Positions 19,312 to 28,285 of a DNA stretch of 64,000 nucleotides are shown here, in pieces. Both the position numbers and the translations under genes were made by a program. The stretch comes from Planctomycetota bacterium (GTDB taxonomy: Bacteria > Planctomycetota > J058). Position 1 is the stretch's first letter. Each line of letters starts with the position of its first letter. Under the pieces are notes generated by a model that worked only from the letters and a program-made list of their open reading frames with translations, was not told where the DNA came from and made no database searches. The stretch spans positions 62,001-126,000 of the forward strand of contig JAMLIC010000001.1 of assembly GCA_023954375.1 (NCBI GenBank), given 5' to 3'.

Positions 19312-21790
19312 GGGAACGACCGCACGGATTCACATCCGGGCCTACGACGTGGGCTTCGGCGACTGCGTGCTCGTCCGCATGCCTGCCGGCGAACGCACCG
19401 CCCACATGCTCGTCGACTTCGGGCGAGCACCGGGCAAGGGGGGGACGACGGCGGTCTTTCCCGCGATCGCCGAGGACATCGAGAGGCTCTGCGGCGGCCA
19501 CCTCGACGTGCTCGTCATGAGCCACGAGCATCTTGACCACATGGAGGGCTTCTACCACCAGCGCGCCGTGTTCAACCGCATGAAGGTGGACCACGTGTGG
19601 ATGAGCCTGCCAAGCGATCCGACCTACTACGCGACGTACACGAGCGCGGAGCCGCAGCGACGTCTGCGCGGGCTGCTCGACACGTTCGCTGCGAGCGTAC
19701 GTGGCAGCGGTATGACGCTCGCCCCGTCGTTCGCGGCGGTGCTGGAGAACAACATCTCGAACGCGGATCGTGTGAGCTTCCTCCGCAACCTCACCGGCGC
19801 GCAAGTCCACTACCTGGCGCGGGACGGACGAGACCGACGCCTGCCGCCGTTCGCGGCCGGAGCCGTCAGGATCCTGGCGCCCGAGCCCGATGTGAGCATC
19901 TACTACGGCCGTGGAGCCAGGCGCTCTCTGGCGGCGTTCGCCCGGCGGATCGGCGAGGGAGACGAGGTCACTCCCGAGCGCCGCGACCCCTGGACGTTCC
20001 CGGGTGTACGTCGGGTGCCGGCGCCCGAGAACCTGAGCGCAGCCGACTGGCGGCGCCTGCGCGAGGCACACGAGGGCCAAGCCGACGCGGTGCGGCTCAT
20101 CGACCGCGCGGCCAACAACACCTCCCTGTGCTTCATCATCGAGGTCGCGGGCAAGCGGCTCATGTTCCCCGGCGACGCCGAGCTGGAGAGCTGGGAGGTC
20201 ATGACCGAGAGGGGCGTCCTCGACGGACCGATCGACTTCCTCAAGGTGTCGCACCACGGCAGTCACAACGGCACGCCCCTCGGCACGCCACTTGATACGC
20301 TCCTCCCCAGGGCCCGACGGCGCCAGTCGAAGGTCCTCGTGTCGACGAGGCGCGACGTGTACGGGATCCACAACCCCGTCCCCGACGAGGCGCTCCTCGA
20401 CGAGCTCCGCAGGAGGGCCACCGTCTACACGACCGAGGACGCCGTGGACGGCCACGTTGACATCTACCTCGACGCGAGCACGGACGCGGCGCCGCGGCGA
20501 CCGCGTCGTCGAGGCAGGCGCGCCGCGCAGCCAGTCGCGCAGCCCGATGACGGCACGCCGCACGGAAACCCGTTCGACCTGGCGCGGCGCCGTACGCCCC
20601 GTCCCGCGGCGCGTCCAGGCGGTGCGCGGCCCCTCAACTCCGGCGAGCACGTCTGGATTGGCTCGCTCGGTGCCGAGCTCGCTTGCCGGCAGGAGAAGCT
20701 CGACGGCGCGCGCTTCGAGAGCCTGCCTCGTCGCCACGCGGAGGACCGGCTCTCGTACGGGGAGCTCGTGGCGCTATCGGGCGACTTCTACGGCTCGCCC
20801 AGCGAGCTCTACGAGGAGCAGCCCGCGGCGCTCCCTTGGCTGTGGGAGCCCAACGATCTCGGCGACCTGCGCGACATGTTCCGGGCCGAGCTCGACTGGA
20901 TCGCGAACGACGGCAAGAGCCCGTACCCCGACTTCAACGTACGCATGGCTTGGAACGCGAAGAGCTTCCTCGAGCTCGCCTTGGCGAACACCGACCACTT
21001 TGGCTGGCACAACATGGCGGCGTATTGCCGCTTCCATGCCGCGGCCCTCGAGATCGCGAAGCGAGCCCAGGGCCGGGACGGCGAGACCTGGGTGCGCGCG
21101 ATCTACTACAACGCGTACGCGGACCACTTCCTCACCGACTGCTTCGCCGCCGGGCACGTCCGCGTCCCGCGCGCGCAGATACGCGCCTGGGCGCTCGGGC
21201 GAGGCTACTCCGACAAGTTGGGTGGCGCGCTGTCGAAGCTCCTGCATGACCAGGACGGCCACATCGGCACGCTGCACGCGGACCACGACGGCCAGACCGA
21301 GGGCCTGCGGGTCGCGAACGCGCGCGGTGAGGCATGGAACACGCGCTGCGACGGTCAGCTCTTCTTACGCAACGGGCAGGGGGATCCGGGCGCCGCCCCA
21401 GCCGTCCAGATCCCGGTGCAGGCCGTGGCCGCCTCGGTTGGTGAGTTGCTGCGCGCCTGGAGGCACGGAGCGCTGCCCGACGGCACTTACGCCGCGACCG
21501 CCTTCGTCGCCTTCCCGCACCCCGAGACGAAGCCGCTCGAGCAGAAGTTCTCGGTGAAGGCTTGGCCGAAGAAGCGGCTCGACGAGCTCATAGCGAACGT
21601 GCAGTGGTACTCGAAGGTGCCCTGGATCGGCCCCGGCGTGAACCGGAACAACATTCTCGAGCTGTTCGAAGCCCTCCCCGACCTCATGAGACAGTTCCGC
21701 GCGACAGTGAACGCCGACCAGGAGCGCAACGCCATGCTGCACCGACGCGTCGCGCCCGAGTATCTCGCCGCCTACGCCGTTATCCGTTGA
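19304..21790 (+). CDS. Metallo-beta-lactamase-fold hydrolase fused to a zinc phospholipase-C-like domain
   Basis: 828 aa. The N-terminal half is a ComEC-type MBL hydrolase: SHEHLDH (residues 73-79) and a later HHGSHNG (about 318-324) provide the metal ligands. A basic, proline-rich linker (about 395-445) leads to a C-terminal all-helical domain with DHFGWHN, YADHFLTDCFAAGH (about 604-618) and HDQDGHIG, a His/Asp set like that of zinc-dependent phospholipase C/P1 nuclease folds. Both halves would act on phosphodiesters. There is no signal peptide or membrane helix. It overlaps the metallopeptidase gene by 8 nt and the HNH gene starts 16 bp after it. Substrate unknown. Confidence 0.8.
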   Translation: MGEGTTARIHIRAYDVGFGDCVLVRMPAGERTAHMLVDFGRAPGKGGTTAVFPAIAEDIERLCGGHLDVLVMSHEHLDHMEGFYHQRAVFNRMKVDHVWMSLPSDPTYYATYTSAEPQRRLRGLLDTFAASVRGSGMTLAPSFAAVLENNISNADRVSFLRNLTGAQVHYLARDGRDRRLPPFAAGAVRILAPEPDVSIYYGRGARRSLAAFARRIGEGDEVTPERRDPWTFPGVRRVPAPENLSAADWRRLREAHEGQADAVRLIDRAANNTSLCFIIEVAGKRLMFPGDAELESWEVMTERGVLDGPIDFLKVSHHGSHNGTPLGTPLDTLLPRARRRQSKVLVSTRRDVYGIHNPVPDEALLDELRRRATVYTTEDAVDGHVDIYLDASTDAAPRRPRRRGRRAAQPVAQPDDGTPHGNPFDLARRRTPRPAARPGGARPLNSGEHVWIGSLGAELACRQEKLDGARFESLPRRHAEDRLSYGELVALSGDFYGSPSELYEEQPAALPWLWEPNDLGDLRDMFRAELDWIANDGKSPYPDFNVRMAWNAKSFLELALANTDHFGWHNMAAYCRFHAAALEIAKRAQGRDGETWVRAIYYNAYADHFLTDCFAAGHVRVPRAQIRAWALGRGYSDKLGGALSKLLHDQDGHIGTLHADHDGQTEGLRVANARGEAWNTRCDGQLFLRNGQGDPGAAPAVQIPVQAVAASVGELLRAWRHGALPDGTYAATAFVAFPHPETKPLEQKFSVKAWPKKRLDELIANVQWYSKVPWIGPGVNRNNILELFEALPDLMRQFRATVNADQERNAMLHRRVAPEYLAAYAVIR

Positions 21791-21806
21791 ACCTCAAGAG
21801 GACGCC

Positions 21807-22531
21807 ATGCACCACTGCATGGAGCTCCAAGGCCAGTCCAAGTGCGCGTTCTTCGAGCGAAAGCTGGAGTCGGTCGAGCATGGGAGGGGGAGCAGGCCGT
21901 CGAGCACTTCCGCCCCAAGGGGCGCCGTCAAGCCCTGGCTGGTGCCTGCGTCGCTCGACGGGCTGGGCATGAGGCAGGGGACGAAGGAGTCCGCGAGCGG
22001 CTACTACCTTTTGGCGTACCACCTGTTCAACTACGTCGCGTCGTGCATTCCTTGCAACTCGTCGCTCAAGGGGGACTACTTCCCGGTTCGAGGTAAGCGC
22101 AGGGTCCCTGGCGACAAGAGCCCCCAGGATCTGCTCGCCGCCGAAAAGCCGTACCTGATCTACCCGATCGGCGACTTCGACGAGGACCCGGAGGAGCTGA
22201 TCACCTTCCACGGCATCTCGCCCATGGCGAAGAAGTGGTCCGGCCACGGCAGCGCGCGATGATCACGATCGAGTTTTTCAAGCTGGACGAAGTGGACGAG
22301 CGGAAGAACCTGCTCAGCGAGCGAGCGCGGGTGATCACCGGCCTCTGGCACCTGCTCGACAAGACAGATTCGACGTCGGTCGATCTCGTGGAGGCGGCTC
22401 AGTCCCCCACCGAGCCGCACTCGAGTTGCGCGAAGTGCTTCGTCGCGCTCTACCGGAGCGGCGCCGCGGGCCGGGAGAAGGCGAAGGAGCTCTACAAAGA
22501 CGCGGCGAGGTTGGTGATCGGTAAGTCGTGA
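21807..22531 (+). pseudogene. HNH endonuclease of the TIGR02646/PtuB-like type (frameshifted)
   Basis: The three frames together give a complete HNH protein of about 240 codons. Seen: KCAFFERKLESVEH (frame 0, in place of the usual CxxC), VEHFRPKG (frame 2, near 21890), YYLLAYHLFNYVASCIPCNS and the following FPV (frame 0, near 22000-22085), EKPYLIYPIGDFDEDP, then ITIEFFKLDEVDERKNLLSE (frame 2, near 22260). This order of motifs is that of HNH proteins which partner ATPases in Septu and some retrons. Breaks are near 21885, 21920 and 22235; a real split at the ATGA of 22259 is also possible. It lies directly upstream of a large ATPase gene, which suggests a functional pair that has decayed or was misread. 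Confidence 0.7.
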
Positions 22532-22723
22532 GAGCGGGACAAGACGTGCAGTGGACGTCCAGTGGAGGGCTCCGTCAGGTGGTCAACGAGACGGAGGCTT
22601 CCCGGCTGTCGATGCAGAAGTGCGCAGCTGGTGCTGCAGGCGCGGACCATTAAGGTCGATGACCCCGGCGCCAGGGCGAGGGCTCTACCATTCGCAGTGC
22701 GAAACCCGATGGCGGTGATCAGA

Positions 22724-25700
22724 ATGGCTAAGAAGGCCAAGAAGAAGAGTCCCAGGAAGGCAGCGAAGAAGGCCGCCGGTCGCCGGTCCCGCGGCATTGC
22801 CGCCGGGCTTCCCGGACAAGGCTCCTCGCCACGACCGAGAGCTGGCCAGCTGTCACCGGTGCCTCCAACCTATCAGCTCCCGCGACTCAGTGACGCAAGG
22901 CAGTTCGAGGCCATGTGCCGGGATCTGTTGCGTCTTCACTGGGGCATCGTCGAGCTAAACGGCGTCTCTGGAAACGCGCAGAACGGGGTAGATGTATATG
23001 CAAATGTTTGCGGGCTCTGGTATGGCGCGCAGTGCAAGAACACCGCAAGCCTGACGGCCGCTCAGGTGCGAAATGAGGTGGAGAAGGCTCGAGGCTTCGA
23101 CCCTATGCTCTCCGAGTACGTGATTCTGACGACCGTGGGGCGAAGTGCGCGCCTGCAGGAGGACCTGAGGAATCTCGATGCACCGTTCAAGGTGTCCGTG
23201 CTGTTCTGGGAGGACCTCGAGCTCTTGCTATGCGACGACCTGCACACGCTCAAGAAGTACTACGGCACCTTGCTTTCCACGCCGGAGGCGCCGTACTCTC
23301 AGCAACCCGCCAACGATTCCGCTGGCGACCCGCCCGGGAAGGCTGCCGAGGAATTCATCTGGCGTCAGGTGGTGGTGGTCTCTGTGGTCGTCCGGAGATC
23401 GGACGGTGTGAAGGAGGAGGTGTGGGCTGAGGCAGCCGACCGGCTCTTGGACGACATCAGTCGACTTCTCCAGCGCTATCAGGCAACACCGGTGGTCCGA
23501 GGGGCCGATCAGCTCACCGTCGTCTTCGGCGTTCCCTTGGCGGGAGACCGCCAGACTCACCGCGCGATCGACGCGGCGCTCTCGGTCCGCCTCGCGAGCT
23601 CGCGCGGGCGGACGCTCTCCCTCACGATCGGGGTGAACTCGGGAAGGATGCTCTTCTCGTCAGAAAAGCACCGTCACCTGCCCTCGCGCCTGTTGGTGTC
23701 GGCAGAGGCGCTCGCTCGCTCCGCTCCCGCGGGCGCTGTGGTGATCTCTCAGGAAGTCGAGAGGGAGCTCCGAGACGACTACAGCGTCGAGCCCATCCTC
23801 CCCGAGATGCACACCTGGAAGGTCACCGGGCGCGTCGATCACGACGAGGAGGTGGAACGACGAGGGCGCTCACGCCTGACCCCCTTTGTTGGGCGCGAGG
23901 CTCAGTTCGATCAGCTCAAGACCACATGGCGGCAAGCGGAAGAGTCCATCGGCTCCTTCGTTGTTGTCCGAGGTGACCTCGGCATGGGCAAGTCTCGCCT
24001 CATGCGTGAGCTGCGAGATCACGTGAGGCAACGAGGCGGTCGTGTGCTAACTGCGACCTGCTTCGAGCAGCATCAGCTTTCTCCCTTCTATCCCGGCGTG
24101 AGCCTTGCCATGAAATCCTTCGGGATCAAGCCGAACGACGACGCGCTGGAGCGGCGACAGAAGCTGGCGACCAGCTTGCAGAACTGTTCCGTCGACGTCG
24201 AACAGGATGTGGCCGTCTTCGGCGAGCTCTTGGCGCTCAACGCTAGTCAGCCCTATACCCCCCTTGACTTTGCTCCACAGGCGAAGAGGGAGCTCATCCT
24301 CGAGACGTTCGTGAGGGTGTTCAAGGCGCTCGCGACTGCACAGCCTACTCTCGTGATCGTCGAGGATGCGCACTGGAGCGACCCGTCGACGTTGGCGTTC
24401 ATACGTCGCCTCACGGCGTCTCCCAGTCGGCACCTCATGGTCGTGGCGACCTGTCGGCCGAACCTCGCCGATCTCGGGGATACCGTGATTCGATTGGAAC
24501 GAATGCGGGTCAAGGAACTCGAGGGCATGGTCGGGCACATCGTGCGCGACAGGTCCATCGAGATGACGCGCGACGAGCGTGCGCGGCTTATCCGTCGGGC
24601 AGCTGGGAACCCCCTATTCCTGGAGGAACTGCTCCGGTGTGTTTCGGCTCACGACGATGGCGAGGTCGTCCCGGGCAACGTCGTCGCGCTCCTCCAGGCA
24701 CGAATCGTCAACCGACAGCCCAGGGCCCTTCGGGTCGCTCAGGTCGCGGCCGCCCTCGGGACTCGTTTCTCGACGACGTTGCTCGCCCAGGGCGCCGACC
24801 TCTCACGGGAGGACTTGACTCCAATCCTCGAAGAGCTAGAGATCGGCGAGGTCGTCGTTCGTCGAAGCACCGACGAGGCCGAGTTTTCGCACGTGCTCCT
24901 GCGCGACGCGGCCTACGGCACCATGCCCGAGCAGCAACGGGCACGAATCCACGAGAGGATCTACGCGGCCCTGGGTCAACCTGAGCACACGACTTTCGTG
25001 GAGCGGTATCCGGAGGTACTCGGGCGCCATGCTTTTCTGGCGGGGCGCTTCACCGAAGCCGCGCGTGCATACGCGCGCGCGGCTAGGCGTGCCGCAAAGC
25101 GTCCGGCATATGACGAGGCCATGCGGTTCATCGACGAAGGGCTCGAGTTGGCGTCGAAGGGCGACGCTCGCGAGAGCCGGAGCTGCGAGCTCGAGCTGAG
25201 GGTTCTCCGGGGTGTCGTCCTGGCGTCGCAGAACGGCTACGCTCACCGGGACGTCGCCGAGACCTACGTTAGGGCCCTGAAGCTGGTCGAGAAGACCGAA
25301 GACTCTGACCGACCGCCGCTCTTCCACGCACTCCGAGGGCTGTGGGCCTATTTCGCCCTCCGAGCAGACCTTCGGCGCGCACGCACGATCTCGGCTCGGC
25401 TCCGTCGGTTGACCGACGAAGCCGTCAAGGACCGGCCTGTCCCGGACATGGAGCTTGAGAGCCTTCGAACGATGGGTACCGTCGACTACTACGAGGGTCA
25501 CTTCGGAAGGGCATATCAGTTGTTGCGAAATGTGGAGCCCGTCTACTCGCGCGCCGAATCGACGCGTTACACGGAGCTCTACGGCCAGGATCCCCTCGTG
25601 GTCGCGCTCTCCTATGCGGCGCTGTCGAGCGTTATCATGGGAGAGGTCGATCGAGGACGCGACGAGGCTGATCGCGCCATCCGGCTCGCGAGAGAGGTGA

Positions 25701-26404
25701 ACCACCCCTTCACCTTGGCCATGTGCCTGGTGTTCGTGTGCATCGCCTTCCAGCTCCGCGGCGACGAGGAGCGCGCCAGCGACCTGGCCAGTGAGGCGAT
25801 CGCCATGTCGAACGAGCGCGGGTTCGCGTTGTGGCGAGCGATGGCGTCAATGGTTGCTGGTTGGGCATCGACGAACCTGGATAGAGACGTCGACAAGGGA
25901 GTTGCCCGGATCCTCGCTGGGCTGGAGGCGCATCAGAGGACCGGTGGCCTCCTCGGCGTGCCATACTTCCGTTACCTGCAGCTCCACCGAGCCCTCACCA
26001 TGGAGCGCGAGCCTTGCGCGCCGGACCTCCAGGAGTGCGAGATGGCGCTGCAGAACGCATTTGAAGCGGCGCGTACGACGAACGAGAACTGGATGACGGC
26101 CGAGCTGCACCGTATGGCCGGGCGACTGGCCGAGTTGCGCCGCCAGTTCGAGTCCGCAGAGACGTGCTACTTCGAGGCAGCGCGCTTCGCGGACCGACAG
26201 CAGGCGCGGCTGTTCGAGCTGCGCGCGAGGGTCGATCAGGCCCGAGTCTGGCTCAGGCTCGGTCGAGAACGCGCCGCGGCGGTTGCGTTGGTTGACGGTG
26301 CCGTCGCTCGCTTCCGGCCGGGTGCCGACACGCAAGACCTTCGAGAGGCCCGTGCTTGGCTGAGCACCCAACACGGCCCTCGAGCCACAGGAGAAGTCTC
26401 ATGA
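22724..26404 (+). CDS. Nuclease-like domain + degenerate nucleotidyl cyclase + AAA ATPase + TPR protein
   Basis: 1226 aa from ATG 22724; ATG 22709 is equally possible and neither has a clear ribosome site. A lysine-rich tail (residues 1-25) precedes a restriction-endonuclease-like domain (about 60-175) with the PD-(D/E)xK pattern NGVDVY...YGAQCKN (Asp at about 90, Lys at about 105). Residues about 215-385 have the class III cyclase fold order but lack the metal aspartates (VVVVSVVVRR, VVRGADQLTVVFG), so cyclase activity is unlikely. An AAA_16/STAND-type ATPase starts at about 387 (TPFVGREAQF) with Walker A GDLGMGKSR (about 418-426) and Walker B TLVIVEDAHW. About 450 residues of TPR-like repeats follow. 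The plan of nuclease, switch ATPase and repeat sensor resembles defence STAND proteins. Confidence 0.8.
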   Translation: MAKKAKKKSPRKAAKKAAGRRSRGIAAGLPGQGSSPRPRAGQLSPVPPTYQLPRLSDARQFEAMCRDLLRLHWGIVELNGVSGNAQNGVDVYANVCGLWYGAQCKNTASLTAAQVRNEVEKARGFDPMLSEYVILTTVGRSARLQEDLRNLDAPFKVSVLFWEDLELLLCDDLHTLKKYYGTLLSTPEAPYSQQPANDSAGDPPGKAAEEFIWRQVVVVSVVVRRSDGVKEEVWAEAADRLLDDISRLLQRYQATPVVRGADQLTVVFGVPLAGDRQTHRAIDAALSVRLASSRGRTLSLTIGVNSGRMLFSSEKHRHLPSRLLVSAEALARSAPAGAVVISQEVERELRDDYSVEPILPEMHTWKVTGRVDHDEEVERRGRSRLTPFVGREAQFDQLKTTWRQAEESIGSFVVVRGDLGMGKSRLMRELRDHVRQRGGRVLTATCFEQHQLSPFYPGVSLAMKSFGIKPNDDALERRQKLATSLQNCSVDVEQDVAVFGELLALNASQPYTPLDFAPQAKRELILETFVRVFKALATAQPTLVIVEDAHWSDPSTLAFIRRLTASPSRHLMVVATCRPNLADLGDTVIRLERMRVKELEGMVGHIVRDRSIEMTRDERARLIRRAAGNPLFLEELLRCVSAHDDGEVVPGNVVALLQARIVNRQPRALRVAQVAAALGTRFSTTLLAQGADLSREDLTPILEELEIGEVVVRRSTDEAEFSHVLLRDAAYGTMPEQQRARIHERIYAALGQPEHTTFVERYPEVLGRHAFLAGRFTEAARAYARAARRAAKRPAYDEAMRFIDEGLELASKGDARESRSCELELRVLRGVVLASQNGYAHRDVAETYVRALKLVEKTEDSDRPPLFHALRGLWAYFALRADLRRARTISARLRRLTDEAVKDRPVPDMELESLRTMGTVDYYEGHFGRAYQLLRNVEPVYSRAESTRYTELYGQDPLVVALSYAALSSVIMGEVDRGRDEADRAIRLAREVNHPFTLAMCLVFVCIAFQLRGDEERASDLASEAIAMSNERGFALWRAMASMVAGWASTNLDRDVDKGVARILAGLEAHQRTGGLLGVPYFRYLQLHRALTMEREPCAPDLQECEMALQNAFEAARTTNENWMTAELHRMAGRLAELRRQFESAETCYFEAARFADRQQARLFELRARVDQARVWLRLGRERAAAVALVDGAVARFRPGADTQDLREARAWLSTQHGPRATGEVS

Positions 26405-27195
26405 CGGTTCGACTCGAGCGCAGAGGGCCCTTAACCCTGTTGATCCTGGACCGGCCCAAGCGCGTGAATGCCCTTGACTTACAGATGTGGGACGCACTGC
26501 GCGAGCAGCTCGATGCGGCTGCAGCGATCGACAGCCGCGCGCTCGTCGTGACCGGTGGCGAGAACGACTTCTCGGCCGGCATGGACCTCAAGCCGGACAA
26601 TCCGATCATCGGCGAGCTCGCTCGGGTCGAGGGCCTCGATCATGCTCGGGGGATGATCCTGCGCGGCCGCTCGATCCTCGATAGGCTCGCCCGCTTTCCA
26701 CGGCCGACGATCGCCGCCATCGAGGGCGCTTGCCTCGGCGGTGGCTACGAGATCGCGTTGGCATGCGATATCCGCATCGGCTCCGAGACCGCGCGCATTG
26801 GCCTACCTGAGGTCCGTGTCGGACTGGTCCCCGACCTCGGTGGCCTCTCACGGCTCGCGCGGTGTGTGGGGCCCGGCCGCGCTGCGCTCGTCGCCCTCGC
26901 TGGCGCGCCCGTCGACGGGCGCGCCGCACTCGAGCTCGGTCTCGTCGATCTGTTGGTGCCAGCGGGTCGGGCGCTTAACCGCGCGCTGGAGGTTGCGGCC
27001 TCGATCGCGGCCTCGGCGCCCGAAGCCGTTCGCGTCGCGCTGGACGTACTTCGTGACTACGCAGCGCAAGAGGTGAAGCGCTCGCTGGAGAAGGAACTGC
27101 AAGCAGGAGCCGCCGCGATCGTGGGGGGAGAGGTCCGCGAGGGTGCGCAGGCGTTCCTGGAGAAGCGACCGCCCGCGTGGATGAGGCAGGCTTAG
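26401..27195 (+). CDS. Enoyl-CoA hydratase/isomerase (crotonase) family
   Basis: 264 aa, ATG overlapping the preceding stop by ATGA, so coupled to the ATPase gene. It has the crotonase fold with both oxyanion-hole segments: DFSAGMDLKP (about 55-65) and EGACLGGGYEIALACDI (about 105-122). The acidic residue of GLPEVRVGLVP is in the usual catalytic position. Family members hydrate or isomerise enoyl-CoA, so a fatty-acyl substrate is likely. Its linkage to a nuclease-STAND gene is odd. It may belong with the following lipid-type methyltransferase and the earlier lipase-like enzymes. Confidence 0.85.
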   Translation: MTVRLERRGPLTLLILDRPKRVNALDLQMWDALREQLDAAAAIDSRALVVTGGENDFSAGMDLKPDNPIIGELARVEGLDHARGMILRGRSILDRLARFPRPTIAAIEGACLGGGYEIALACDIRIGSETARIGLPEVRVGLVPDLGGLSRLARCVGPGRAALVALAGAPVDGRAALELGLVDLLVPAGRALNRALEVAASIAASAPEAVRVALDVLRDYAAQEVKRSLEKELQAGAAAIVGGEVREGAQAFLEKRPPAWMRQA

Positions 27196-27200
27196 TTAGC

Positions 27201-28103
27201 GTGGCGACGCAACTCGACATCGAGCGCACCTACGACTACATGGATCAGGTGTTTCGCCGCCTGATTGGACCGAACGCCGCCATCTCGTGCGCCTTCTACA
27301 ATGGTGACTACACTCTCACGCTCGAGCAGGCTCACCAGGCAACCATGCGCTACATCCTCGATGGGGTCCGCTGCGCGCCTGGTCAGCGCATCCTCGATGT
27401 GGGCTGCGGCTGGGGCCCAGTCCTCAAGGCTGTCAAGGACCGAGGTGCTATCGGGGTGGGGGTTTCGCTCTCACCAGCGCAGGTTGACGCGTGTCGCGCG
27501 TCCGGTTTCGATGCAAGGCTCGCCGACTTCAAGACTGTGGGTCTCTCCGACGTCGCCCCCTTCGACGGAGTGACGGCAGTCGGTCCTCTCGAGCACTTTT
27601 GCTCGCCTGACGAGTTCGTCAACGGACAGCAGGACAGGATCTACAGAGACTTCTTCGAGAAGGTCGCGGCCTTGTTGAAGCCTGGCGGGCGGCTGTATCT
27701 CCAGACCATGCTCTTCGGCGACCACGTGCCGGATCCTCGCAAGGTCTCCGTCGATGCCTCGTTCGGTTCCGATTCCTGGCTGATCGCGCACGTCATGAAG
27801 ATCTATCCGAATTCATGGCTGCCGGTCGACCTACGCCAGATACTCCGCGCGTCGGAGGGCAACTTCCGCCTCATGCGAGCCAACAATGGCCGTATGGACT
27901 ACATTCAGACGATGAATGAGTGGACAAAGAGGCTCCTCCGCCCTGATGTGCGGAGCGTCTTCACTATGCTCAAGCTCGGTCCGAGGCTGCTGCGTTCCCG
28001 CGATGACCGCCGACAGCTCCTCGGCCTCATCTATGGCGCCAACCACGAGTGCTTCAGGCGAGGTCTCATGACTCACGAGCGGCTCCTGTTCGAGAAGGTA
28101 TAG
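27201..28103 (+). CDS. Cyclopropane-fatty-acyl-phospholipid-synthase-like SAM methyltransferase
   Basis: 300 aa from GTG 27201, 5 bp after the crotonase stop; an ATG at 27177 would give 308 aa and a 19-nt overlap. Residues near 30-55 (NAAISCAFYNGDYTLTLEQA) and the SAM-binding motif ILDVGCGWGPVLKAV (about 67-81) match the CFA synthase/mycolic-acid methyltransferase family, which transfers a one-carbon group to lipid chains. It is shorter than E. coli Cfa (382 aa), lacking that enzyme's N-terminal lipid-binding domain. It ends the overlapping run that starts at 14148. Confidence 0.85.
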   Translation: MATQLDIERTYDYMDQVFRRLIGPNAAISCAFYNGDYTLTLEQAHQATMRYILDGVRCAPGQRILDVGCGWGPVLKAVKDRGAIGVGVSLSPAQVDACRASGFDARLADFKTVGLSDVAPFDGVTAVGPLEHFCSPDEFVNGQQDRIYRDFFEKVAALLKPGGRLYLQTMLFGDHVPDPRKVSVDASFGSDSWLIAHVMKIYPNSWLPVDLRQILRASEGNFRLMRANNGRMDYIQTMNEWTKRLLRPDVRSVFTMLKLGPRLLRSRDDRRQLLGLIYGANHECFRRGLMTHERLLFEKV

Positions 28104-28285
28104 GTGTGATCACGCTCGGCGTCGATGTCGGCGCCTTGCGTCGCGACACCTCAAACGACTCTCACCCCGGAGTTGAAGGTTGACTCTGGTCGCACGGAGG
28201 GAAGCGGTCCCCTGATGCGCGTCCGCATTCCCGCCGCAGCCACCTCGCACCCGGCGCGCCGGGGGTGGAGAGTCAGAGAACGCAG

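Noticed and set aside
23300..23900. Active adenylate/guanylate cyclase
   Set aside because: The metal-binding aspartates and GDG motif are missing.
21807..26404. Septu (PtuAB) call
   Set aside because: The HNH gene fits PtuB, but the adjacent ATPase is an AAA_16/TPR protein, not the ABC-type PtuA.
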